A DNA stretch of 64,000 nucleotides from Variovorax sp. PMC12 (GTDB lineage Bacteria > Pseudomonadota > Gammaproteobacteria > Burkholderiales > Burkholderiaceae_C), in contig NZ_CP027774.1 in the NCBI RefSeq assembly GCF_003019815.1, positions 496,001 to 560,000 of the forward strand. The letters run 5' to 3'. How positions within the stretch are numbered: the first letter of the stretch is position 1; the number at the start of each line of letters is the position of its first letter. Below, piece after piece: positions 41,446 through 49,218 of the stretch. A program made the position numbers and the translations under genes. Below the pieces are notes generated by a model. That model was not told where the DNA came from. It ran no database searches and was given only the letters and a program-made list of their open reading frames with translations.

Positions 41446-42651
41446 CTATACGTTCTGCGCCGCCAGCGCATCGCTCGCCGGCCCCAGTCGGCACGACCAG
41501 ACGGTGATGCCGGCCATGGCCAGCACCAGGAAGCCGCCGAACCCCGCCAGCGTGGGCAGCAGCGGCGCATCGAAGTAGAGCAGCGCGCCGTAGACCCCCA
41601 GCATGGCCAGGGAGGCCAGGCTTTCGTTGAAGTTCTGCACCGCGATCGACTGGCCCGGGTTCATGCGCAGCAGGCCGCGGCTTTGCAGCAGCGCGTTCAT
41701 CGGCACCAGCAGCAGGCCCGCGAGCGCGCCGATCGCCACCAGCAGCACGGCCGCGACGATGGGTTGCGTGACCAGGGTCATCAGCAGCACCGTGGCACCG
41801 AGCACCACGCCCAGCGGCAGCGCGCGCCGGGCGCGCGGCAGTGGAAACCAGCGCGATGCGCCCAGCGCACCCAGTGCCATGCCGATGGCCACCGCGATCT
41901 GCAGCAGCGCCCCTTGCGACAGCTTCAGCCCCAGCCGTTCGGCGGCGAAGCGCAGCACCATGAACTGCAGCGTGGCGGAGGCGGCCCAGAACAGGCTGGT
42001 GACTGCCAGCGAGATGCGTGCGTCGGGGTCGCGCCACAGCAGCCCCAGCGAATGCCTGAAGTCCCGCAGCAGGAGGCCCGGATGCGCCAGCGCCGCGCGA
42101 TCGCGTGCCGGGTTGTGCGGAATCGCCAGCGTGCACGCCGCGGCCAGCAGGTACACCGCGCCAATGGCCACCAGCGCCTGGCTGCTGCCGACCAGCGAGC
42201 TGCCGAGCGCCACGCCGAACAGGATCGACAGCACCGTGGTCGCCTCGATCCAGCCGTTGGCGCCCACCAGCGCATCCTGCGGCAGCAGCTCCGGCAGGAT
42301 GCCGTACTTGGCCGGCGAATAGGCGGCCGCGCCCAGGCCGACCAGCGCATAGGCCACCAGCGGCTGCACGTGCCACAGCAGCAGGCCGCAGCCGCCGAGC
42401 TTGACGAGGTTGGTGGCCATCAGCACCCGGTCCTTGGGCGCGGCATCGGCGACCGCGCCCGCGAAGGCGGCCAGCAGCACGTAAGAGACGTAGAAGAACA
42501 CCCGCAGCGCCGGCGTCATCCAGCCCGGCGCGTGCTGCTGCATGAGCAGGTCGATGGCGACGATCAGCAGTGCGTTGTCGGCCAGCGAGCTCAGGAACTG
42601 CGCCCCCACCACGGAGGCTAGCGCGCGCCGCGGGCGTGCGGCCAGCCTCAC
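41446..42651 (-). CDS. MFS transporter resembling the lysophospholipid transporter LplT
   Basis: A 401-residue, 12-helix transporter. The N-terminal segment SVVGAQFLSSLADNALLIVA and KDRVLMATNLVKLGGCGLLL, plus AAYSPAKYGILPELLPQDAL, match the LplT subgroup (E. coli LplT is 397 residues), which flips lysophospholipids across the inner membrane. The start is a GTG at 42651 that overlaps the stop of the acyltransferase gene (GTGA), so translation is coupled. It is the last gene of the five-gene operon and the likely export or flip step for its product. Fused PlsC-type acyltransferase domains, seen in some LplT relatives, are absent. Confidence 0.85.
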   Translation of the reverse strand: MRLAARPRRALASVVGAQFLSSLADNALLIVAIDLLMQQHAPGWMTPALRVFFYVSYVLLAAFAGAVADAAPKDRVLMATNLVKLGGCGLLLWHVQPLVAYALVGLGAAAYSPAKYGILPELLPQDALVGANGWIEATTVLSILFGVALGSSLVGSSQALVAIGAVYLLAAACTLAIPHNPARDRAALAHPGLLLRDFRHSLGLLWRDPDARISLAVTSLFWAASATLQFMVLRFAAERLGLKLSQGALLQIAVAIGMALGALGASRWFPLPRARRALPLGVVLGATVLLMTLVTQPIVAAVLLVAIGALAGLLLVPMNALLQSRGLLRMNPGQSIAVQNFNESLASLAMLGVYGALLYFDAPLLPTLAGFGGFLVLAMAGITVWSCRLGPASDALAAQNV

Positions 42652-43490
42652 GTGGACACGCCGCAAGGCACGCCGGAAGTCACGCCAAAGAAGTGCTGGC
42701 GGTAGCGCGGCGCGATGTCGTCCAGCCGCAGCATCAGCGGGAGGTCGGCGGTGTTGAAGGCCGCGTCGAGCGCGGGCGGCCCGAGCAGGCGGGCACCGCA
42801 GCGCAGGTAGCCCTTGATGAGCGGCGGCGCGGCGGGCGCGGCGGCGTCGCTGCGGGCATCGGCCTCCAGGTCGGTGTCCAGCGGCAGCGCGATGCGCGGC
42901 TCGACACGCCAGCGCTGTTCGACCAGGTGCGTGCGGCACAGCCGGTGCCACAGCCGCGCGGCGGCCAGGCCGTGGTCTTCCATGCCGATGCTGGCGCAGC
43001 CGATCATGGTGTCGAGCCGGTGCTCGACCATGTACTGCCCGAGTGCCGTCCACAGCGCCATGATGACGCTGCCCGAGCGCCACTCGGCATCCACGCACGA
43101 GCGGCCCAGCTCCAGCGCGCGGCCGCGCAGCGGCATGAGCGGGGTCAGGTCGAACTCCGTGTCGGTGTAGAAGCCGCCCGCGCGCCGCGCCGCATCGGGC
43201 GTCAGCACGCGGTAGGTGCCGATGAGCGGGCCGGGGCCGTGCTCCGGGTCGATGGCGCGCACCAGCAGGTGGTCGCAGAAGGGATCGAAGCGGTCGGCGT
43301 CCAGCCCGGGGGGCGTGCCTTCGGGCGGTGCCAGGTGCGCGCCCATTTCCTGCGCGAACACGCGAAAGCGAAGCCGCTGGGCGTCGCGCAGGTCTTCCTC
43401 GCAGTCGGCCCAGCGCGTTTCCAGCACGGGTGCGTGCGCGGCGGGCCGGTGGATCTGAAAAGCGTGCGGGGCGATGGTTTCCGTCTGCAT
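42648..43490 (-). CDS. GNAT-fold N-acyltransferase, OlsB-like
   Basis: A 280-residue acyltransferase of the OlsB / autoinducer-synthase-like GNAT group. Landmarks are AQRLRFRVFAQEMGAHL near residue 40, CDHLLVRAIDPE, IGTYRVLTPDAAR, RALELGRSCVDAEWRSGSVI (acyl-carrier binding helix) and MIGCASIGMEDHG. OlsB transfers a 3-hydroxyacyl group from ACP to the alpha-amine of ornithine. No OlsA-like O-acyltransferase is encoded nearby, so classical ornithine lipid is not obviously the product. It lies 9 bp after the ATP-grasp gene, and its stop overlaps the transporter start. Acylation of an amino acid or peptide built by the operon is the best guess. Confidence 0.82.
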   Translation of the reverse strand: MQTETIAPHAFQIHRPAAHAPVLETRWADCEEDLRDAQRLRFRVFAQEMGAHLAPPEGTPPGLDADRFDPFCDHLLVRAIDPEHGPGPLIGTYRVLTPDAARRAGGFYTDTEFDLTPLMPLRGRALELGRSCVDAEWRSGSVIMALWTALGQYMVEHRLDTMIGCASIGMEDHGLAAARLWHRLCRTHLVEQRWRVEPRIALPLDTDLEADARSDAAAPAAPPLIKGYLRCGARLLGPPALDAAFNTADLPLMLRLDDIAPRYRQHFFGVTSGVPCGVST

Positions 43491-43499
43491 GCTGATCTC

Positions 43500-44594
43500 T
43501 CAGTTGGAAGGCGGGTACCGCTCGACCAGGCGGTTCTGCCGCCGGTTGAGCCGTGCCAGCGCCAGCAGCCCGATGGGCCGCACGCCGTTCCTGCGCTGCG
43601 CGGCGCCGATGGCGAACAGCAGCCGCTGCTTCGCGAAGACCATGCGAAAGCCCTGCAGCACGCCGATGTCGGGGTCCCAGGCCTCGATGGCTTCGGAGCC
43701 CGCGCCGTTGATCTCCATGATGGTGAAGCCGCGACCGGCGGCCAGCTCGCGCAGGCTGTCGAAGCGCACGTCGAAGCGGCCGAAGTGAAATGCGGGCATG
43801 TCGCGCGCGATGGCATCGACGGCGCGCGCGAGCTCCGGCGTGGCCAGCGCCGCGCCGTTGCGGTAAAGCCCGCCGACGCGGGTCGAGCCGATGGTGGCCA
43901 GCCGCACGTGCTGCCCGGCGGCGGGCACGCTCGCAAGCGGCACGCGGCATTCGTGGCGCGGCGAACGCGCGATGCGGCGCGCGCGCGTGTCGGCCGCGAT
44001 GAGCTCGCCCACGGTGCTGCGGCCGTCGCCGGTCACGCGCGGGAAGTAGCGCAGCGCCAGGCCGATGATGCGGCCCTCTTCCGTCACCGGATCGCGCGCG
44101 TAGAAGATGCCGGCTTCGCCCTCCTGCGGCAGGTAGCGCTGCAGTACCACCGTCTCGTCGCGCGGGAACACCGCGAGGTAGGCCCGCAGCGCGGCCATGT
44201 CGTGCAGCAGGCGCACGCCGTAGCCGCACAGGCCGAGGTTGGGCTTGACGACCACCGGGAAACCGAAGCCGGCGCGTTCCATGGCCTGGCGCAGCGCGGG
44301 CTCGGTGGCGGTGTCGTCGTTGCGCACGGCGCAGTGGTCGGCGGTGAAGGAGCGCGCGAGCGGGCCCATGCCGTCGAAGTACTCGAGCTTGCCTTCGCCC
44401 ACCAGGCCGCCCGACGTGAGATGGGGGTTGGCCGCCGACGGCACGGTGACGCCGCCGTGGCGCACCGACAGCCACAGCCACTGCACGACCAGCGGCACGC
44501 AGATGAGCCACTTGGGCATGCGTTCGAGCAAACTGCATTCGCGCACCTGCGACAGGCGGCGCGCGTCGGGGCCGATGTCGAGTTCGGCGGCCAC
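43500..44594 (-). CDS. ATP-grasp ligase (RimK / D-Ala-D-Ala ligase-like)
   Basis: A 364-residue ATP-grasp enzyme. An N-terminal hydrophobic stretch (MPKWLICVPLVVQWLWLSV near residue 25) suggests membrane association. It is followed by PSAANPHLTSGGLVGEGK, the ATP-binding lysine loop GFPVVVKPNLGLCGYGVRLL, VVLQRYLPQEGEAG and the Mg-binding end FDVRFDSL with FTIMEINGAGSEA. Such ligases activate a carboxylate as acyl phosphate and join it to an amine. The start GTG at 44594 overlaps the preceding TAG by one base (TAGTG). The gene order puts it between a methyltransferase and an N-acyltransferase, so it probably builds the amide core of the product. Confidence 0.85.
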   Translation of the reverse strand: MAAELDIGPDARRLSQVRECSLLERMPKWLICVPLVVQWLWLSVRHGGVTVPSAANPHLTSGGLVGEGKLEYFDGMGPLARSFTADHCAVRNDDTATEPALRQAMERAGFGFPVVVKPNLGLCGYGVRLLHDMAALRAYLAVFPRDETVVLQRYLPQEGEAGIFYARDPVTEEGRIIGLALRYFPRVTGDGRSTVGELIAADTRARRIARSPRHECRVPLASVPAAGQHVRLATIGSTRVGGLYRNGAALATPELARAVDAIARDMPAFHFGRFDVRFDSLRELAAGRGFTIMEINGAGSEAIEAWDPDIGVLQGFRMVFAKQRLLFAIGAAQRRNGVRPIGLLALARLNRRQNRLVERYPPSN

Positions 44595-45544
44595 TACCCG
44601 TCTCCCAGCGGACGGCGGGCGACGAGGCCGACCGCGGCGATGCGGTCGATGTGCGCGTACACCGGCCGCTCCAGTTCCTCTCCGAACACGTCGGGGTCGA
44701 TCTCCGCATACGACCACTCGAAGCCCGAGGCCGCGAGCAGCGGTTGCAGCTCGCGCAGGAAGGGATCTTCGCCGTCCACCATGGCCACGCCGGTGTACAG
44801 CAGCAGCCGGCCGCCCGGCGCAAGACGCTTCAGCGACTCTGCCGCGATGCGCACGCCCAGGGCTCGCCCGAGCCGCGCGCCGCCGTGCCGGTAGGCACGC
44901 TGCGCGGCGTCGTCGAGGTAGGGCGGGTTGGAGATGATGAGGTCGAACGTGCCCTGCACCGCCGAGAGTGCATCGCCCTGCGCCAGCGCCACGGGAATGC
45001 CGGCCACCTCCGCGTTGACGGCGGTGTATTGAAGCGCAAGTGGGTTGATGTCGTTCATGACCACCGTCGCCGCCGCGCCGGCTTCGGCCAGCGCGCGCGC
45101 CGCGACGATGCCGCCCGCACCGCTGCCGCAGCCGATGTCCAGCACGCGCAGCGGGACTGCGCCCCGGGGCTTGAGCGCTTGCAGGGCATGGCCGATGAAG
45201 CGCGCGAAGCGGCTGGTGTCGGGGCCGAAGAACACGGCGTTCTCTTCGACCGTGGGGTATGCCGAGTGGAAGAACAGGTCGTCGCCGAGGCTGGCGATTC
45301 GCACGGTGCTGCGCAGCAGCGAACCATCGCGCCGCACGATGCCGGCCTGCTCCATGCCGGCCAGCAGCGCGGGCGGCAACGCACCCGCTTCGAACGGGAG
45401 GTTCCAGCCGAAGACGTCGCGCAACGTCGAGCCCGGCTCACGACCGCGTCGCGCGAGCACGCGCTGGTGGGTGAGGGGGGTGACGGTGGTGAAGCGATAG
45501 CCCGTGGCCGCCACCTGGCGCAATACGCCGGCGGCATTCAGCAT
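44594..45544 (-). CDS. Class I SAM-dependent methyltransferase with NPPY motif
   Basis: A 316-residue methyltransferase. An N-terminal domain of about 130 residues precedes the Rossmann core with SAM loop VLDIGCGSGAGGIVAARAL, acidic loop VMNDINPLALQYTAVNAEVA and catalytic DLIISNPPYLDD. NPPY enzymes methylate planar nitrogen such as glutamine amides or nucleobases (PrmC/HemK, TrmN6), but small-molecule N- or O-methyltransferases also exist. ATG 45544 overlaps the end of the diiron gene by 7 bp. Because all its neighbours are biosynthetic, I favour product tailoring over a ribosome or tRNA role; the sequence does not settle this. Confidence 0.84.
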   Translation of the reverse strand: MLNAAGVLRQVAATGYRFTTVTPLTHQRVLARRGREPGSTLRDVFGWNLPFEAGALPPALLAGMEQAGIVRRDGSLLRSTVRIASLGDDLFFHSAYPTVEENAVFFGPDTSRFARFIGHALQALKPRGAVPLRVLDIGCGSGAGGIVAARALAEAGAAATVVMNDINPLALQYTAVNAEVAGIPVALAQGDALSAVQGTFDLIISNPPYLDDAAQRAYRHGGARLGRALGVRIAAESLKRLAPGGRLLLYTGVAMVDGEDPFLRELQPLLAASGFEWSYAEIDPDVFGEELERPVYAHIDRIAAVGLVARRPLGDG

Positions 45545-46434
45545 GCGGCGGCCTCCTCGATCTGCAGTTCCGCCGCATAGCGCGCGAAGCAACGCGCCCC
45601 GCAGGCCAGCCGCATCAACGCGCCCTCGGCGATGAACTGCCCGCAGGCCGGGTCTTCCGCGACCAGCGGGCGGATCACTTCGCGCAGCCAGGCGCGTGCA
45701 TGCGACACGTCGAGCGCCGCATGCAGGTCGAAATAGGCCCGCGCGCGGCCGCTCAGGCCCAGGCGGCGCATGCCGGCCGCCACCTTCTTCACACGGCCCG
45801 GCGCGGTGAGCTCGATCACGCCGAGCGCGCCCACGGCGTGGTACGCATAGCGCCGCGAGGTCGCAAGACCCACCATGGTGTTGGCCAGCGCGAGCGACTC
45901 CCACGCCGTGGTGTCGATGGCCGGATGCAGGTCAAGTTCGCGCACCATCTGCTCGAGCATCTGGCCGTGCATGGCGCCTTGCTTGCCGTGGCCCATCTCG
46001 TCCCAGAAGTTGCGCGCGCACTCGAGCTTGGGCTGCGGCGGCAGCTTGACCTGGGTAAAGGCCAGCAGGTCTTCGAAGCCCGCCTCGCCCGCGGCCTCCT
46101 GCGTGAGGAACCAGCGCATCTGCGCCAGCTTGGCTTCTTCCGCCAGCCAGTCGAACAGCGGGTGGTGCTGGCCGGGGCCGGTGCGCTCCAGCGTCTCGAA
46201 CCAGCTCGCGAAGTGGTCCGCATTGCCGGCCGCGGCGGACGCCGCCACCTGCACCTGGCTGCGCAGGGCCTCGAGGAAGTCGCCTTCCAGCAGCCGGTGT
46301 TCGTGCTCGCGCGCGAGGTCTTCGCGCCACTGCGGGGAAGGAGTGCCCGGCTTCAGCCGGGCGGCGTTGAAACGGGCGAGGCGCCGGTGCAGCAGCCGTT
46401 GCGCGGCCGGGTCCGTGATGTCGTCTGCGGACAT
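45538..46434 (-). CDS. Heme-oxygenase-like diiron (HDO-type) iron-containing redox enzyme
   Basis: A 298-residue all-helical protein of the iron-containing redox enzyme family. Candidate ligands of an HDO diiron site are Glu113 or the neighbouring Glu99/Glu100 in the first core helix, Glu146 and His149 in RNFWDEMGHGK (ExxH), Glu208 in GVIELTAP, and His238, Asp242 and His245 in YFDLHAALDVSHARAW. Known members (UndA, BesC, SznF, FlcE) carry out O2-driven oxidations such as fragmentation, N-oxygenation or desaturation in natural-product pathways. AAGGA precedes the start at good spacing. It is the first gene of the coupled operon and its most diagnostic biosynthetic member. Confidence 0.85.
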   Translation of the reverse strand: MSADDITDPAAQRLLHRRLARFNAARLKPGTPSPQWREDLAREHEHRLLEGDFLEALRSQVQVAASAAAGNADHFASWFETLERTGPGQHHPLFDWLAEEAKLAQMRWFLTQEAAGEAGFEDLLAFTQVKLPPQPKLECARNFWDEMGHGKQGAMHGQMLEQMVRELDLHPAIDTTAWESLALANTMVGLATSRRYAYHAVGALGVIELTAPGRVKKVAAGMRRLGLSGRARAYFDLHAALDVSHARAWLREVIRPLVAEDPACGQFIAEGALMRLACGARCFARYAAELQIEEAAAC

Positions 46435-46550
46435 GGGCGATCCTTCTCGGGCGGTGGAGGAAAGGGGCCAGCGTGCGCTCTTGCGGGGAGGCTGTCCGTC
46501 AGACGGGGTCTACACATGCGTTCCCGCGATGGGGCATGCGGATGGGTGCG

Positions 46551-47744
46551 CTATGAAAAAGGAAGCACCTTGACGTCGAACACACGCTCGCCGAGCCAGA
46601 TGGCCGCCACCAGCACCGCCAGCGCCGAGCCGCCGCGCAGCACCAGCGGCGGATAGCGCTGCCAGTTGCGCAGCGCCAGCAACGCGACGAGCACCACGGC
46701 CACCACCATCAGCTGTCCGGCCTCCACGCCCAGGTTGAACTGCAGCAATGCGATCACGAAGTCGCGCAGCGGCAGGTCGAGCTCGGCCAGCGCGCCCGCG
46801 AAGCCGAAGCCGTGGATCAGCCCGAACAGGAAGCTGAAGAGCTTGCGGCGCCCGCGCAGCACCGGGTAGATGTTGTCGACGGCCGCCAGCATGATGGTGA
46901 TGGCGATGCCGGGCTCGATGATGCGCGGCGAGATGGTCACGATCTTCAGCCCCGCGAGCGCCAGCGTGATCGAGTGTGCGATGGTGAACATGGTGACGAT
47001 GCCCAGCATCGGCCACACCGCTTCGCGCCATGCGAGCACCGGCTCCCAGCCGTCCGCACGCCGGCGCAGCACGGCGGGCAGCAGCAGGCAGATCAGGAAC
47101 AGGATGTGGTCGTAGCCGATCAGGATGTGGTGGATGCCGTCGCGAAAGAAACCGCCGTCGGCCTGCGCCGCCGCATCGGTGCCCGCAGCGCCGGCCTCAC
47201 CGGCATTCCCGGGCCACGGCAGCGAAACCGGCCCGGCCGACGGGTCGAGCGAGCGCACCGTGGGCTGTGCGCTGGCGGCGTCTTCCGCTTCCATGCGCAA
47301 CAGGCCGCGGTGCGTGGGATCGACCTCGCGGAACAGGCGGTAGTCGATGTCGAGCGCGGCGCCCGCCTTGCATGGCGCCTGCAGCCGCAGCACGAGGTAG
47401 GCGCCGTCGATGCGCTCTTCGACGGCCGGCGGCTGCGCTTCGGCCAGCACGCATCGGCCCTGCTGCAGGCGCAGGCGCGCCAGCGCATAGGCGCGGATGT
47501 CCGCAAGGCGCGTGCGCACCTCGCCCCAGCTGAGCTTGCGGTCGGCGTTGGTGTCCAGGTCGAGCATCGCGTCGAGGTCGCGCAGCGCGATGTCCCAGCG
47601 CAGGTCGATCGTGTCGCCCTTGCGCTGCAACTGCAGGTAGGCATCGCTCGCCTTGTGCGCGTGGGCCGGCGCCGCGCCGAGGAGCAGACCGACCAGCATC
47701 AGCATGGCGAGCGCGGCCAGCCCGGCGCGTTCAAGGCGTTGCAT
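46551..47744 (-). CDS. HupE/UreJ-family membrane protein with periplasmic EF-hand-like domain
   Basis: About 397 residues. The signal peptide ends PAHAHK, so the mature N-terminus could start with a His. A periplasmic domain of about 190 residues carries an EF-hand-like loop DLDTNADRKLSWGEV. The C-terminal half has six or seven helices with the HupE/UreJ motifs HHILIGYDHILFL and FGLIHGFGFAGAL. HupE/UreJ proteins are linked to nickel or cobalt uptake, but large fused forms like this one are mostly uncharacterised. I chose ATG 47744 for spacing to AAGGA; ATG 47756 is also possible. The gene overlaps the end of the TPR gene and closes the DUF4331 operon. Confidence 0.82.
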   Translation of the reverse strand: MQRLERAGLAALAMLMLVGLLLGAAPAHAHKASDAYLQLQRKGDTIDLRWDIALRDLDAMLDLDTNADRKLSWGEVRTRLADIRAYALARLRLQQGRCVLAEAQPPAVEERIDGAYLVLRLQAPCKAGAALDIDYRLFREVDPTHRGLLRMEAEDAASAQPTVRSLDPSAGPVSLPWPGNAGEAGAAGTDAAAQADGGFFRDGIHHILIGYDHILFLICLLLPAVLRRRADGWEPVLAWREAVWPMLGIVTMFTIAHSITLALAGLKIVTISPRIIEPGIAITIMLAAVDNIYPVLRGRRKLFSFLFGLIHGFGFAGALAELDLPLRDFVIALLQFNLGVEAGQLMVVAVVLVALLALRNWQRYPPLVLRGGSALAVLVAAIWLGERVFDVKVLPFS

Positions 47745-48912
47745 CGACACGCGCATCCTTCAGTCCGATCTGTTGCATCAGCGCCTTCACTTCGTCGCGC
47801 GCGGTGGTGTCGTTGGCGGCCGAGGCGGCTCGCGCGAACACCAGGAAGTCGATGGGCTCGCGCTGCAGCCTGAGGTTCAGGCGCGCGAGTTCGAGCGCGC
47901 GCTTCGGGTCGTTCTGCACGTCGAGCGCGAACATGGCTTCCTCGCGCGCATGCAGCGCGGTGGTGCCGGGGCGAAGCGCGGCGGCCTCGAAGCGCTGGCG
48001 CAGTTCGTCGGCTTCGGCCTGGGCGCGCTTGTCGCGCGCTGCGGCGCCGGCAATGGCCAGCCGCAGCAGCACCGCGTCGCTGCGCGCCTCGTTGGCCAGC
48101 AGCCTCGGGATTTCGGCATGGCGCCCGGCGCGCTGCAGATAGTCGCTGTAGGCCAGCAGCAGGTAGCCCGAGCGTTGCGCCGCCACGGCCTTGCGATAGG
48201 CGGCGTCGGCTTCGGCCTGGCGGCCCGCCAGTTCCTCCACCTCGGCGACGCTGGTCAGCAGCCACTGCCGCGTGCCGGCCTTGTCTGCGTCGCGCAGCGC
48301 GGGGTCTGCCAGCAGGGCCTGCAAGGCTTGGCGGGCGTCGGCGTGGTTGCCGCGCAGCCCGGCGTTTTCCGCGAGGCAGGCCACGCCGTAGAAGGCGGGG
48401 CCCGATCGTCCGAGCGAGCGGCAGGCGGCGTCCGATTCGTTGTAGCGCCCGCGCACGCGAAGAATGGTGGCCAGCGTGATCCACGCCTGCGCATCGTTGG
48501 GGCGTCTGGCGAGCGCCATCCGCAGGGTGGCTTCGGCACCGTCGAAGTCATGCAGGAACTGCGCGACCGTGGCGCGCATGACCAGCACCGCGGGTGGGAT
48601 CTGGGCCGGCGGCGTGGCTTCCCAGGCCTGCAGCGCGCCCATGGCGTAGCCGGCGTAGCGCGCGTCGCCCTGTTCGCGGGCGAGGTCGAGGTAGGTGGAG
48701 GCCGCCGCGATGGCCGTGGCCTCGTCGTTCGGCCGCTGCGCCAGTTCACGGCGCAGCCGGCGTTGTTCGCCCGACCAGCCGGCGACGACGGGCAGTGTCT
48801 CCACCACTTCGTCGTCGCTGGCGGGCACGCGCGGCACCGCGTGCGTTGCAAAGGCGGCCAGCGCGAGCACGGCGCCTGCCACCCATGCTGTCGCGGATGC
48901 GGTGCGGCGCAT
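47731..48912 (-). CDS. Exported TPR-repeat protein
   Basis: A 393-residue protein with a signal peptide (AVLALAAFATHA). At least four TPR-like helical pairs can be read, for example FDGAEATLRMALARRPNDAQ and RQAEADAAYRKAVAAQRSGY. TPR proteins serve as assembly scaffolds; this one should be periplasmic. It lies 5 bp after the Gly-rich lipoprotein gene and overlaps the HupE/UreJ gene, so all four genes of the DUF4331 group are one transcript. No enzymatic motif is seen. Confidence 0.8.
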   Translation of the reverse strand: MRRTASATAWVAGAVLALAAFATHAVPRVPASDDEVVETLPVVAGWSGEQRRLRRELAQRPNDEATAIAAASTYLDLAREQGDARYAGYAMGALQAWEATPPAQIPPAVLVMRATVAQFLHDFDGAEATLRMALARRPNDAQAWITLATILRVRGRYNESDAACRSLGRSGPAFYGVACLAENAGLRGNHADARQALQALLADPALRDADKAGTRQWLLTSVAEVEELAGRQAEADAAYRKAVAAQRSGYLLLAYSDYLQRAGRHAEIPRLLANEARSDAVLLRLAIAGAAARDKRAQAEADELRQRFEAAALRPGTTALHAREEAMFALDVQNDPKRALELARLNLRLQREPIDFLVFARAASAANDTTARDEVKALMQQIGLKDARVDATP

Positions 48913-48917
48913 GTCGG

Positions 48918-49205
48918 CTACTGCGTGGCGACCGGCTCTTTGGTCTCCGACGTCGGCGGCGGGTCGAAGACCGCCACGTTCGCCGGTTCGCTCGTGTCGA
49001 GCATGGTGGCGACCATCGCCTGCACATAGGCGATGAACTGGTCGTAGGGATCGGCCTGTGCGGGCGGCGGATTCTGCGGCGGGTTGTTTCCGCCGATCGG
49101 GAACGGGTAGAACCCGCCCCCGCCGCCACCTCCGCCTCCGCCGCAGCCGGCAAGGGCGGTGGCCAGCAGCAGGGCGGCGCCGATGCGATGGATGTTCCGG
49201 TTCAT
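48918..49205 (-). CDS. Small Gly-rich lipoprotein (95 residues)
   Basis: The lipobox is LATALAGC, and directly after the lipid-modified Cys comes a run of ten glycines, then a Pro/Asn-rich linker (FPIGGNNPPQNPPPAQADP) and a short helical region (YDQFIAYVQAMVATMLDT). The Gly run would serve as a flexible tether at the membrane. I do not recognise a family. It lies 13 bp after the DUF4331 gene and 5 bp before the TPR gene. Confidence 0.72.
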   Translation of the reverse strand: MNRNIHRIGAALLLATALAGCGGGGGGGGGGFYPFPIGGNNPPQNPPPAQADPYDQFIAYVQAMVATMLDTSEPANVAVFDPPPTSETKEPVATQ

Positions 49206-49218
49206 GCCGTGCTCCCGT

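Noticed and set aside
41446..44823. One 1125-codon open frame over the transporter, acyltransferase and ATP-grasp genes
   Set aside because: Only the last 401 codons are transporter-like. The rest is an out-of-frame shadow of genes with clear domains.
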